Shown here: one piece after another, positions 1 to 13,000 of the stretch | Numbering within the stretch: position 1 is the stretch's first letter | Layout: the number at the start of each line of letters is the position of its first letter | NCBI GenBank assembly: GCA_903813345.2 | Contig: CAIIXF020000001.1 | Location: forward strand, 50,797,885-50,861,884 | DNA from: Owenia fusiformis | Lineage: Eukaryota > Annelida > Polychaeta > Sabellida > Oweniidae | DNA length: 64,000 bases | Direction: 5' to 3' | Notes under the pieces: generated by a model | Databases searched by the model: none | What the model saw: the letters and a program-made list of their open reading frames with translations, nothing else | Told to the model about the DNA's origin: nothing | Made by a program: the position numbers and the translations under genes

Positions 1-824
1 ACCTGCAGCTGCTTGGAATTGGAACTGAGCTTTACCATGTGTCTATAAAAAAGCAAGCATTTTTCTTTACTTGTTAATAATGGTATTACATATCAATGGG
101 AAATGTGTTGCTTTCAAAATTTATTGCATAAATAAGTGACTGATGTCATAGATTATGTAGTACATCATATCTTCGAATCACAATCACATCATTTGACGAC
201 TTGGCAGTTGCCTTCAATGATTTGCCATATAAAGGCAGGACTTGGGTCACGTGAATGCCAATTCACGTGAAGCCAATTCCACAGTACCCAGGGCACCGCC
301 CACTTTGTGGAAGCCCTTTGTAAAAAGGGTGTCTATAATGATGTTAACAGCTCTTAGTGCTAATGACTCATAATAATATTAATAACTCAATAATAACAAT
401 AAATCATAGTTATGTAAGCCTTTGTGATAATATAGGTATCTCCCACTTACAGTGTTAAGTGCCATTGTAGGTTGTCTACCATAATTAGGACTGGGACTAC
501 TCTGCATATTGCCTGTCTTGCCCACTGAAATGTGCACAGTAAAACTTATATTAATACAGTCTCTTTAGATGAAAGTGAAAGTGAAATGAAACAATTTATG
601 ACATATAATTTGAATTACATGGCTGAATCTATTTAGCTAGAGGAAGATTTAGTCATCTCTACATTAAATGCATAAATTAAATGTTTAATAATTCTTAAAA
701 AGAGGTACATGTACATACAAATAACCTAAAGTATGACTGGATCCATTTAATTAAACAGGAAGAGTCATATCTACATTGATGCATACAATAAGATGTTGAA
801 TAATTCCTGAAAAGAGTTACATGT
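1..824. other. presumed AHI1 3' intronic sequence; no exon recognised
   Basis: No AHI1 SH3-type coding sequence (ALYDY, WWYG) was found on the minus strand. The stretch is AT-rich, with a small CACGTGAA..TTCACGTG inverted repeat at about 249-269 and degenerate relatives of the 96-bp array at 683-720 and 794-826. Otherwise nothing is recognisable. Confidence 0.5.
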
Positions 825-862
825 ACGAGGGTTGCCCCAGAAGTAATGCACTCTATTTGTAT
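825..862. mobile_element. mariner-type terminal repeat remnant
   Basis: The string ACGAGGGTTGCCCCAGAAGT beginning at 827 resembles the outer end of mariner-family transposons (ACGAGGG..CC..AAGTAATGCA). No partner end or transposase is seen nearby. A related end (ACGAGGGGTGATCAACAAGT) occurs at about 20446. Confidence 0.4.
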
Positions 863-867
863 ACATA

Positions 868-1420
868 AGGAGAAGCCAGGTCTCCAGCTGCCCTGTCTCG
901 AGTACTAAGACTGTGAAATGTGTTGAATAATTCCTCAATTAGAGGTACATGTATACTTACATGAGGTGAAGCCAGGTCTCCAGCTGCCCTGTCTGGAGTA
1001 CTAAGACTGTGAAATGTGTTGAACAATTCCTCAATTCGAGGTACATGTATACTTACTTGAGGTGAAGCCAGGTCTCCAGCTGCCCTGTCTAGAGTACTGA
1101 GACTGTGAAATGTGTTGAATAATTCCTCAATTAGAGGTACATGTATACTTACATGAGGTGAAGCCAGGTCTCCAGCTGCCCTGTCTTGAGTACTAAGACT
1201 GTGAAATGTGTTGAATAATTCCTCAATTAAAGGTACATGTATACTTACATGAGGTGAAGCCAGGTCTCCAGCTGCCCTGTCTGGAGTACTAAGACTGTGA
1301 AATGTGTTGAATAATTCCTCAATTCGAGGTACATGTATACTTACATGAGGTGAAGCCAGGTCTCCAGCTGCCCTGTCTGGAGTACTGAGACTGTGAAAGG
1401 AACTGCTGTTGTTGAGTGGT
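868..1420. repeat. 96-bp tandem repeat, six copies, with embedded splice-like sites
   Basis: Six copies of a 96-bp unit start at about 872, 968, 1064, 1160, 1256 and 1352, differing by a few substitutions. On the minus strand every unit holds TTTCACAG, then a 46-nt segment, then, in copies 2-6, CAT/GTAAGT. Because 96 is a multiple of three, a minus-strand frame stays open through the whole array with a 32-residue period (unit containing DRAAGDLASPHVSIHVP). Degenerate half-units without the 46-nt segment lie further left near 683-720 and 794-826. The leftmost copy meets a mariner-end-like sequence (828-860). Confidence 0.85.
1345..1402 (-). CDS. AHI1: candidate AHI1 exon 25 at the right edge of a 96-bp tandem array
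   Basis: On the minus strand an AGCAG acceptor and a CAT/GTAAGT donor bracket 58 nt that continue phase 0 from the previous exon and read FLSQSQYSRQGSWRPGFTS, a Gln/Ser-rich segment suited to the AHI1 linker. The same exon-donor unit recurs five more times further left, but four of those copies carry TAG where this copy has CAG in this frame, so this copy looks like the original. The alternative is that the whole array is non-coding or is read in the other frame, which stays open for 196 codons. Confidence 0.35.
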
Positions 1421-1857
1421 AGTATTAAGAGACTGTTTGGCATGTGGAGAGAATGCTGCAGGGGAGGGGCTCTAGAACATTCAAATTAATTTCGTGTACT
1501 TACAGACTCAATCACATGTAAATATTGTATTGTACCTTTACTTTTTTAATTTATTTTTGGAATTTTATATATGAACAGTGTGATGAAAAAAATTTCAATT
1601 TTGTAATATTTCATTTTCTCTAGCCCTTTATAAATTCAATTTACCTAAACATATATTGTATTTTTTCAAGATTGTTCAATATACGACTACGTTCATATGC
1701 TACTTTAAGAATACATTGAGTATGCCTCAAATTCATTTCGTAAAGATTTTTTTTAATGATATATCAAGCAAAAATGCATTATGTCAATTGAATATGCCCC
1801 TAAGCCATGAAGTATAATCAGTTGGAAAAGCTTGGCTTGCAAAAGCCTACTACTCAC

Positions 1858-4049
1858 CAATGTTCTGCCATGCATGGTGGCCATATTCCCCATGTATGAG
1901 GAGGCATCAAAGGTGTTACCCCATGTGCTCAGGAAACTGGGGGCCTGGTCAAGAGTCTGGGGGTCCCAGGTAGAGGATCGACCCCTGGGTGAGCGGGGAG
2001 AAGCTTGCTGCCAACACAAAGCAAGCCATGGGGGTTAAAGATTAAAACTTATCAAGAGGTAATACAGAGGGGGATTTCACTGCACTGCTAGAGTTTAGTC
2101 ATGTAGCAATAAATATGGCTGAGCAAGTCTAATTCTCAAACACATGCATGTTTACACATATTATTCTATCCCTATGCCATAGCAAACTGCCTTGCATTTG
2201 TCCATGGTTGGTCAATGTAATTATAGGATAAGTATTCTAATTAAGGTTCATAAATCAACACTTTCACTGTTAGCATGCTACAAACTAGGCTATGTGTGAC
2301 CAATTTCAGAGTTCATAACCTTCAGTCGACTTTCAAAACTTCGGACCAACATAATCATGCCAAAAATGCATTGTTACAAATCATTGATGATACGTTGATA
2401 ATATAAAACAATACCTTCATCAGGTTTTTAACTCTTGCCACAATTCTTAACTCAAGCAGTGCAGAAGGGAGCTCAATGATGATTTAAATTCATTAAAATC
2501 AAAATAATAAATTACAATCTTACATTGATTGACAAGATACCTTAATCAGTCATTTCAATTTAACTACATTGCAGTTATAAAATGTTCAATTCTCAATTTG
2601 GTATACAAACAATTTACAATTCATGTTCAAATGATCACTTTTTACAATTGCTGTCAAGCTTCACATAAAACAAAAATTCAAATCAAACTTAATATTTTTG
2701 GAATCATGCTTGTTTCCATTCTGGCAATAAGGGTGTTCAACTTAAAGGAATTTACTGTAAATATTAAGGAACACATCAATATGCTGCATTAATTTTAAGA
2801 ATGGGAAAAAGCCTAAGTAATTATAGAGGGAGGGGGTAGGAAGTCACTTTCAACATTGCCTTATTCAATTTCAACAAATTCCAGAGAAATAATTCATTAA
2901 AAATTCATTTTTAAATTTTGAAAAATTAGTATCGCAATATAAAGGAGACATAAGCCTGAGTAACCCTTTAAGAAATTATACAACAGAGTGTGGAAAAAGT
3001 AAGAATGGCATGCAGGAAGTAAGTATAGTGTACTAGAATACACTTTATTTGGCTACGGATTGGTGGATTGAAAAAATACGCCAAATTAAAAATCCGCAAA
3101 TTTTCAGATGTATATTGGAAAATTCCCAAATCACTGAAACTAAACTAAGATTTCACTTGCGTAAATTCCTATTTGGATTTCAGTGCTATGCCAAGACTAA
3201 CTGTAAGTTGTACACATGAATCTGAAATGCTAATTTCCAGATCAGATCAGTGCACTCTACAGGGTGTCAAATAAGTCCCGTCCCCCCCTCTCTACAGCCA
3301 AAACATAATATAAAGGACATCATGAAAATATAGGTGAATTTCATCCAAAATACTTGAGAGTTGATGAGTTAACATAACTTTGGATGATCTTTCCAATGGT
3401 ATATCATACTAGGTACCATCTATTAAGGTTTTAGCTGTAGCAGGGGGATGGGACTTATTTGACACCCTGTATAGCATGTCCATGCAAAGCAATCAAGAAA
3501 TGCAGGTGTATGGCTGATGAGTAAGGTGCACACGGAGATACATGCAAAGGTATTCTTACAAAGCTTTCGTTACTTACAACTTTTGCACCTTTCTTGAATG
3601 CCTAAATAGAATATGAAGTAAAACAGAAAATAAATATTGGTGCAATGTGCATAAAACAATGCTGAAAACAATCTACAAATTAATACAAACACTTATATTA
3701 GTTCAAATCAGTCAAAATTGTTCATACAAATTGAGTGAGTATGTAACACTTGGTTATTCATAAAAATTATAATGTTTATACTAAATGATAAGTAATGATC
3801 ACCTTAAGTGTACATTAACACATATTCTTACCATCACAGAGTCAAGTTTCCTCTGAACTTTATCCCAGCGTGCGGCCTCATCTAGTGACAGCTCTTCTCG
3901 CAAGGTGGCACTCTTCTCCCCTGTCTCTAACAAAGATGTCTTCATGGTTCCTATACGAGTCGTGTTCTCAATGTTCTGACCAAATGGCGTTGTCTTAAGA
4001 GGATTCTTTAATGTCGCATGAGTATCTATGCCAGCATCTATCTGAGCAA
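1858..4049 (-). CDS. AHI1: AHI1 exons 22-24: linker after the propeller, with a 24-nt microexon
   Basis: Exons: 3832-4049 (residues 859-931), 3578-3601 (eight residues, AFKKGAKV) and 1858-2007 (residues 940-989). Exon 22 begins VAQIDAGIDTHAT and contains a helical charged stretch ending DKVQRKLDSVM. Exon 24 is Ser/Pro-rich (QASPRSPRGRSSTWDPQT). The microexon has a consensus donor (GTAAGT) and a TTTAG acceptor and preserves phase 0 on both sides, so including or skipping it keeps the frame. This segment matches the position of the low-complexity linker between propeller and SH3 in AHI1. Downstream exons are not certain; see the candidate at 1345-1402. Confidence 0.75.
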
Positions 4050-7000
4050 CTAAAAGAAAAAAAACAAGGCACAGGACGTGAACGAGATCACACCATCAAA
4101 TAGGCAGACACTATGAACCAAGAAAACTGTTCTCCTATTATGTTTACAAATTTCAAGAACAAGAAAAAAATGTTGGCTGTGGTCATATTAATCAATAGCT
4201 CACATCTTGAGCTAAAATGTTAATCAGCTCTAGAACTAGATATCCTCTATGATGTGTGGAGATATGTGCTTCATTGTGGTATGGTTTATCTGTTTATGTG
4301 TACCGCTAAAATAGCGATGACAAGATTTATCAAAAACCTTCAAAATGGCCACCAGAAAACAATATGGCCACCCATCAGCTCTATTTGGAGACAATGCGAT
4401 GACGGGTTTTCTTGAAATGGCGATGACAAGATTTATCGAAAAACCTTCAAAATGGCAGCCAAAAAACAAAATGGCCACCAAAAAGTTAATCAGGTGTAGA
4501 ACTTGATATCCCCTATCATTTGTGCGAATTTGAAGGAAATCCAATAAGCGTTTTTTTCTAAAATGGTGATGACAAGATTTATCAAAAAAACCTTCAAAAT
4601 GGCCGCCAGAAAACAAGATGGCCACCCAAAAGTTAATCAGCTCTAGTACTTCATATGCTCTATCATCTCTGCGAATTTGGAGAAAATCTGATGAGCAGTT
4701 TTCCTTAAACGGCGATGACAAAAAGCGGGACGATCACGATCACGACCAGGATCACGACCACGACCAGTATGACGACTATATCCCACCACACCATCGACTA
4801 TATCCCACCGATGGTGTGATAAAAAACTAGGCATTAACATGCAAAATGTCACCACCTACCATTTGTTACAGTGCACCAACTGCCGATAACATAATTAAAC
4901 AAGAGTAAACTCATACAGGGGAATTCTTGAGAACTCTTGAGATTCATAGGATTTCAATATTAAGTATCTTTCAAGAAAAATTAAGTCATCACTCACTATA
5001 TCTGAAGTACTAATTTCAGATATCTATGTATATCATTGTTTTTACATCAAATACCAGGCACATGTTATTTGCTCCCCTTAAAGAGGACATTTCAAATGTG
5101 TATTTGAATACTGATTTAATACATGACTGTAGTCCAAACCTCATCAATATTTTCATAGGATTGTTTGCATCATTATGACACTACTTCACTTACCCCTATG
5201 GTCATAGTTGTAGACCATGATTGGGTGGTTTTCCCCGAATGCTGCAAATGCTACCATGTGATCATGGGGGTGGTAGTCTACATCACAGACTGCATGTTTG
5301 TAGCCTAGCTCTGAGTAATTGGCAACCTGGTCACCTAGAACAAGAACAATCAAATGGTAAGGTATAATAATATGGAGTACCCTGACATTTGGAGGTTAGA
5401 TGCATAGAAATGTACAGAAAAACCTGTTTTGAACACCTATGGAGCCTCAAAATTGTTCACTGAACTACAGAGCTCAGGACAGAAGTCAAGAAAAAACGTG
5501 TCTGGAAGTGACATTAACTAAATACAGGTGTTCACTAGAGAGAGGTGTTCACTAAGACAGCATCTTTTGTCTATCCAACCTTCAGACCTTTATAACATTG
5601 GTGACGGCTCCTGCTTTCATTCATTCCTGTTTCATTCTGGAAAAATCAACTTTTTCACAATATGACCATGGAATGGTGCCATATTTGATAATGTTAATGT
5701 TTTTGAATAACTGCATAATTTGATCAGATATCATGGATCAGTTTAGATATTATTAAAGGATTTAAGTCCAAGACTCAATGAATTGTAGGATGATTTAACA
5801 ACAGAGGTCTTGCTTCCAGACTTTGAGTGAGTGTGGCAAAACAGGTTTTAAGTGTAGGATACAAGACATGAATGGATTAAATCATCTACAGTTCATTTAG
5901 TCATGTGCTTACATTCTTTTTGCACATTACAAATGATTTATTTTAAAAGAATGGATTTTTTGCAAGGAAGCTTTGTGCAAGGGTTTCAAAGGTTAAATGG
6001 TCAAAACTAGGTCAAGATTAACCATTAGACCTACAGAAGCACCTGTCTTGCTATTCCTTATGATTTCCCGCATTCTCTCACACTTAGACAATGGATCACT
6101 TCTTTTTGACTCATCCTAGTATTTACTGTGATATCTAAATAGTGTCTATTATCAATGTGCTCCTATCTGCTCAGGTTGTCTATCAGGAAGCAGCACAGCT
6201 AAAGTTCTCAACATATTAAATTGGCCAAGTCTAGAAACAAGACAAAAATTCTTCAGATCAGAGCTCTTTGCTCACAATTATACTTTCATCAGTTCTCCAA
6301 ACTGTTGTTATGGTCCACCTGAAACTCCAAAAACACTTCTTTTTCCACTGCCCTCTGAATGAAAATGAAAGAACCACTGTTTTCAATACTCTTTATACTT
6401 AAACTCTGTTTATCCCCACTAATCAATCTACACTTTTAGAATACTTGACAACCATAATTTAAGTCGAGTACCTTAAGCTCCTTAAATACTAGTATTCATG
6501 TAGTTTCCCGGGAATTTGCAAATTTTAGCGCCCGGTTTATTTTAACCCCGGTTTATTTTAGCGAATTGAATTTTTAGCGAAACTATAGCGATCGCTAACA
6601 ATTAGTAAATTACCCCTCGCTAACAATACCCGTTTTACAGTATTTTTAAATGTGAAAGTCTGCAACAATATTCATTATTTATTATTTATTTAGAAACTAC
6701 ATCTTTGAAACGATGGCAAACTAAAATTAAATTATTATAGGTGCGTCTAAAACATGTTACAGTATTTAAAACAAAGTACCAGACATGAGATGTGTGGGAT
6801 TAAGTCACACTTGTATCTCTAGGCTTGTATACTTTACTTAAAAATGTTTTTACAATCCTGTCAACATTTTTAAATTGATCATGCTCCCTTAATAAAAATA
6901 CATCATCACCTAAAATAAAACCAAGTTTCTTTTAGTTTAATTTTAAGTTTAATTCAATTAAATCAAAAGAATGATCACATGATCTAAAGACCATAAATGA

Positions 7001-10000
7001 TGTAAAAGCAACGCATTGTAACTAAATATGATATATTATGTAACTTTAAAATGAAATAAAAAAATAAATAAATAAATAAATAAATAAAAAAAAAAAGTTT
7101 CTTTTCTGAACTTGCAGAGATAAAATAGGAAAATATAATTTCATTACATTTCTGGCTTATACTAAAATAAAGTGATTGGAGCTCATCATTAAAATGAATG
7201 AATACATTCCAAAATTCTGTGTTGAACAGTGTCCTTCTTCTTTGCATCACAGAATGAACAAAATCCATCACTCATGCGCCAAGATTCATAATTGGTTTCT
7301 AATGCAAAAACGTTAGCTCGGGCCATGAACTTCAGTTTGCACCCGTAAAAGTCATAGTCATTCTTCAGATAATTTTATAGATATGGATGATTTTTGAAAC
7401 TGGAATAAAGTGATAGTGAACTATATTTTAAAACTTCAGAGTGGAATTTTACGTCGTTTTCACATTTACGAATCTTAAGGTACCAATCACCATAATTTCT
7501 AAAGATGACATCATCAAGACCTCTATCACTTAATATCCCAGCCTATTGCCAGGTATAGTCAGTCTATACCAAAAGTATACTAAAAGTATACCTTGTTGAT
7601 AGGTATATATAGATACCAGACTGATACTATACCAATTATTAGGTACATATACTGAATAAAGTTCTGTAAATAGGTATGAAGATACTGAATAGACTGAATA
7701 TACTGAAAGCATGCCAGTTTTACTTATGATTTTCAATAGTATACTGAAAGCATACCAAACCAGAACAACGGCAACGCCAAAGCGTAGCGAATCCCATCGA
7801 ACAGAAATGGCTGGCATTTTTACAAACGAAATATATAGCAAATATCATAAAATAACACACATAAGAAAGGCCACCATTTTCAAAATGGTTGCTCACTAGC
7901 CAAAATGTCATCAGAAGTAATATGCTTTTTTTCTAGCATTCACAACCAAATATGAACAAAATCGCTCCACTACTTTTCGAGTTTTAGTAAAATACTTTAA
8001 AATGGTGGCCATTTTTCAAAATGGCCGCCTTCTACCAAAAGTGTCATTAGACAGTGTGCCATGCTTATAGTATTCACATACCAAATATGAACAAAATCGC
8101 TCTACTACTTTTCAAGTTACAGCAAAAATTGTAAAATAACAAGTAAAGGTCGAGTAAAATACGTTTAAATGGTGGCCATTTTTCAAAATGGTCACCTTCT
8201 ACCAAAAGTGTCATTAGACAGTGTACCATGCTTATAATATTCACATACCAAATATGAACAAAATCGCTCCACCACTTTTCAAGTTATAGTAAAATACGTT
8301 AAAATGGCAGCCATTTTTCAAAATGGCCACCTTCTACCAAAAGTGTCATTAGACAGTGTGCCATGCTTATATTATTCACATACCAAATATGAACAAAATC
8401 GCTCCACTACTTTTCGAGTTAAAGTAAAATACATTAAAATGGCGGCCATTTTTCAAAATGGCCCCCTTCTACCAAAAGTGTTATTAGACAGTGTGCCATG
8501 CTTATAGTATTCACAAACCAAATATGAACAAAATCGCTCCACTACTTTTTGAGTTATAGTAAAAATATGTTAAAATGGCGGCCATTTTTCAAAATGGTGG
8601 CCATTTTTCAAAATGGCCGCCTCCTACCAAAAGTGTCAATAGACAGTGAGCCATGCTTATAGTATTCACATACCAAATATGAACAAAATCGCTCCACTAC
8701 TTCTTGAGTTACAGCAAAAATCATAAAATAACGAGTAAAGGCCGCCATTTTTCAAGATGGCTGCCATGTGCTTCTTTAATAATTTCATTTCTAGCTTTAT
8801 CAATGTCCTATATAATTTTTTTACATTTAAAACATATTGCTATTACAGTTTTACATATTGCACCTAAATTACAGTAAAATCGGCACTAAAATGGCCGCCA
8901 TTTTTAAATGAGCGGCCATTTTGAAAATCAGCTTTCGAGCAGAACTTCTACCCCCATAGGGTATATGTGTACAAAATATGAACAAAATCGGGCCAACGGT
9001 ATTTGAGTTATTGCTCGGACGGACGGACGGACAGACAGACGGACGGACGGACGGACGTACGTACAGACGTACGTACGGACGGACGGACGGACGGACGGAC
9101 GGAGGCGTTCCCTATATCCCTCCGAACTTCGTTCGATGGGATAATAAACTCTGATAAATAATGATTAGACTGAACGTATACCAGTTTTACTTTATCATTT
9201 TATAATATAAACGGCAAAAATTGTAAAATAACAAGTAAAGGTCGAGTAAAATACGTTTAAATGGTGGCCATTTTTCAAAATGGTCACCTTCTACCAAAAG
9301 TGTCATTAGACAGTGTACCATGCTTATAATATTCACATACCAAATATGAACAAAATCGCTCCACCACTTTTCAAGTTATAGTAAAATACGTTAAAATGGC
9401 AGCCATTTTTCAAAATGGCCACCTTCTACCAAAAGTGTCATTAGACAGTGTGCCATGCTTATATTATTCACATACCAAATATGAACAAAATCGCTCCACT
9501 ACTTTTCGAGTTAAAGTAAAATACATTAAAATGGCGGCCATTTTTCAAAATGGCCCCCTTCTACCAAAAGTGTTATTAGACAGTGTGCCATGCTTATAGT
9601 ATTCACAAACCAAATATGAACAAAATCGCTCCACTACTTTTTGAGTTATAGTAAAAATATGTTAAAATGGCGGCCATTTTTCAAAATGGTGGCCATTTTT
9701 CAAAATGGCCGCCTCCTACCAAAAGTGTCAATAGACAGTGAGCCATGCTTATAGTATTCACATACCAAATATGAACAAAATCGCTCCACTACTTCTTGAG
9801 TTACAGCAAAAATCATAAAATAACGAGTAAAGGCCGCCATTTTTCAAGATGGCTGCCATGTGCTTCTTTAATAATTTCATTTCTAGCTTTATCAATGTCC
9901 TATATAATTTTTTTACATTTAAAACATATTGCTATTACAGTTTTACATATTGCACCTAAATTACAGTAAAATCGGCACTAAAATGGCCGCCATTTTTAAA

Positions 10001-13000
10001 TGAGCGGCCATTTTGAAAATCAGCTTTCGAGCAGAACTTCTACCCCCATAGGGTATATGTGTACAAAATATGAACAAAATCGGGCCAACGGTATTTGAGT
10101 TATTGCCCGGACGGACGGACAGACAGACGGACGGACGGACGGACGTACGTACAGACGTACGTACGGACGGACGGACGGACGGAGGCGTTCCCTATATCCC
10201 TCCGAACTTCGTTCGATGGGATAATAAACTCTGATAAATAATGATTAGACTGAACGTATACCAGTTTTACTTTATCATTTTATAATATAAACGGCAAATG
10301 CAAAATTCATGATAAAACTATAAGTCAACAATTATTCATATGTAAGTTCTATTTTATGACCATTTGTTTCTACAACCTGTCCTACCAGACTAGAGTCCAT
10401 TTCACTGCTTCATTTCGTCAGTAGAACGTCGAAAATAAGAAATTGGGAGACCATTGTGCAATAATATATGAAAAAGTATATTCATAATGTACATGAATGA
10501 CATTTGTATATCTTGGATTGCTTCTAGTTTGGCTTATAAAGCGTGTGGCCTCTTATATTTCGATGTTTCTCTGCCATGTTATTTTCAATAAGATTAACAT
10601 GGCTGAAATTCTTCAAATTACAAGACGGCACTGGCTTATTGCACAAAAAACTAAAAAATCTGAAATATACAAATGTCATTCATGTAAATTATGAATACAC
10701 TTTTCCATATATTATTGCACAATTGTCTCCCAATTTCTTATTTTTGCCGTTCTACTGACGAAATGAAGCAGTGAAATGGACTCTAGGTGGCAGGGGAGCA
10801 TTCCTGCTCATAATTACATTGAATGTTTTATACATTGAAAACACAAAAAATGAGAGAAAGATATGAAAGATACAGTCATAGTAAAATTTAAAAAAGAAAT
10901 ACAGTTAAAATTTGAAAAAACTTTGCATCAAAAATACATCATGAATAAAACTTGAATATAGTTAATATAAGAATATTAATTTATTTGTGGTATGTCTTTT
11001 AGAAGTCTTCATAATCCTGCATCTAATTAATTAGATAATGTAATGCTAGAAAATAAGACTGCTATCCAAATTGCATGTACTAATTTTTCTCATCTGCAGA
11101 ATGATTTAAAATTTAAGGTATCATTCTCATTGGTAGAGTCATCTTCATCCATATCAGTCTACAGACTGACATGTTAAGACTGTCAGTATAGACTAAATGT
11201 TGACCTATATGTGTATATACTGATACCATACTGAAAGTATACCTATATGTATATACTGAATGTATACCCACTGGTATATACTGAAATTATACTGAAACCA
11301 TACTGGTATGTATATACTAAAAGTATACTGAATGTATACCCATTGGTATATACTGAAATTATACTGAAACCATACTGGTATGTATATACTGAAAGTATAC
11401 TGAATGTATACCCATTGGTTTATACTGAAAGTATACGGGTAAGTCTAATTACCATAATTGAAACATACCTGTCAATGGAATTTTAACATGGGACATATGA
11501 AACACACTGAAAGTATACTGAAACTAGACTAAAAGTGGACCTGTCAGTATAGACTGAAAGTATACCTGTCAGTATAGACTGAAAGTATACCTGTCAGTAT
11601 ATACTGACCATACCTGGCAACGGGCTGGGATGGTTGAGACAATGTTTTTTACCATTGCTGACATTTTTAAATTTTCATCTAATTTTAAGAATTCCACAAG
11701 TTATTCACAATATTTCCACCAGTTATTCTGGAAACTAGACTACACCTTTCTGGACTGACGAAAACATATGTTTGCTCATATTTCATAACCCTAGTGTTGT
11801 ACAGTACTTTGTGAGTTCAACTGTCACGTTTAAATCATATGAAAATTACAAATAAAACTACTATGTAAAACTACTATACAGGGTACATACTCTGTGTAAC
11901 TATTTGCCCTTTAGTGCATCAACCCCAGGACACATAAAACTGTCACAATTTACAATATTTATTACAAAAATACATGCAGTGATACCCAAACTGCTATTCA
12001 CACTATTGTGTGCAAATTGTACCTTGGTCTTGTTATAGGACTCAAATAGGAAACTTAGTTCACTTGCAAAGTCTTTTGTCATGTTAAAATACTTCCTAAA
12101 AAAGGACCCACGGTCCTGTGCTCACACAGTTTGGAACCTTCAGAGGAATGTATATCCTGACTTTCAAACCAAAATATTGATTTGGATTTGTAGTCTCGAA
12201 CTTTGAGAAACTTAGATAGCACAGTTGTGTGACCTAGTTTGATGACCTTTGACCTTGAAAATTTTACTTATTCAGAGCTCAGTAAGGTCTTTGGTGATTA
12301 AGCTGACCAAAATTTACATCCAAAAATCAATTTTTTTTACTTTTCAAAGGTCACTGAAGGTCAAGTAAACGTCAAATCCTAAAACTAATGTCAGATTTGA
12401 ACTCCTGACAACCTGTAGATAATTTTCAGTCAAATTGAAGCAAGTTAAAAAATAACTTATTTTTACTGTGAAAACCTTTTTCATAATATCAGTATTTTAT
12501 ATACTATTCAAGAAATTTTAAATCCCACTAGTACACAGCTCTCTGGTTTAGATTGAACCATTTTCAGTACATTAACACTATTCAAGAAAATAGGTCAGCT
12601 TTGATTGACTTGAGCAGGTTTTAAGTTCAAACTAGAATACTAGTTAATGGAATACGCTTGTTCCTCTCACCTATAAAAAAACTTTAAAAAAATTTATGTT
12701 TGTCGTATATGTCACCCCATAACTCTTAACTATAAAACCTTTGAAAGAAATGCTTTATGTGAATGCGCAATACTCCATCAATAACTAAAAAACAAAAACT
12801 CCAAGGAGTAGCAAACCCCACCGAACAAAACATATTTTGATAAATAGCAGCCATCTTGAACATTTCTCGTTGAACAGAGCTCCTTTGTCCAAAGGTATCT
12901 GGGTTTAAAAATTGACCAAATTCTGTCTACTGGTATTTGAGTTATCAAAGGTTATGATTTTTTCCCAAAAATGGGGGCCATTTTTTAAAATTCAGCTGCC

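Larger units (their letters stand above)
7535..11631. mobile_element. 4.1-kb TIR element with TATACTGAAAGTATACC satellites and nested insertions
   Basis: ATCCCAGCCTATTGCCAGGT at 7535 is matched, inverted, by ACCTGGCAACGGGCTGGGAT ending at 11631, and the similarity continues inward (GGTATNGTCAG). Near both ends lie short repeats of the type TATACTGAAAGTATACC (7565-7765 and 11160-11610). The middle is occupied by the GGCCATTTT/GGAC element (7790-10220) and a hairpin element (10381-10794). No transposase frame is seen, so it is non-autonomous. Confidence 0.7.

Noticed and set aside
1-850. AHI1 SH3 domain in the first 850 bases
   Set aside because: I looked for ALYDY/WWYG-like coding on the minus strand and found none; it probably lies outside the window.
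853-1443. 196-codon minus-strand frame as a repeat protein gene
   Set aside because: The frame is explained by a 96-bp array and each unit contains a consensus donor site. An interpretation as spliced or non-coding array is at least as likely, so it is listed as a repeat with one candidate exon.
8304-9599. Two identical 67-codon frames (8304-8507 and 9396-9599)
   Set aside because: They are products of the tandem AAAATGGC repeat and the 1092-bp duplication, with no gene signals.
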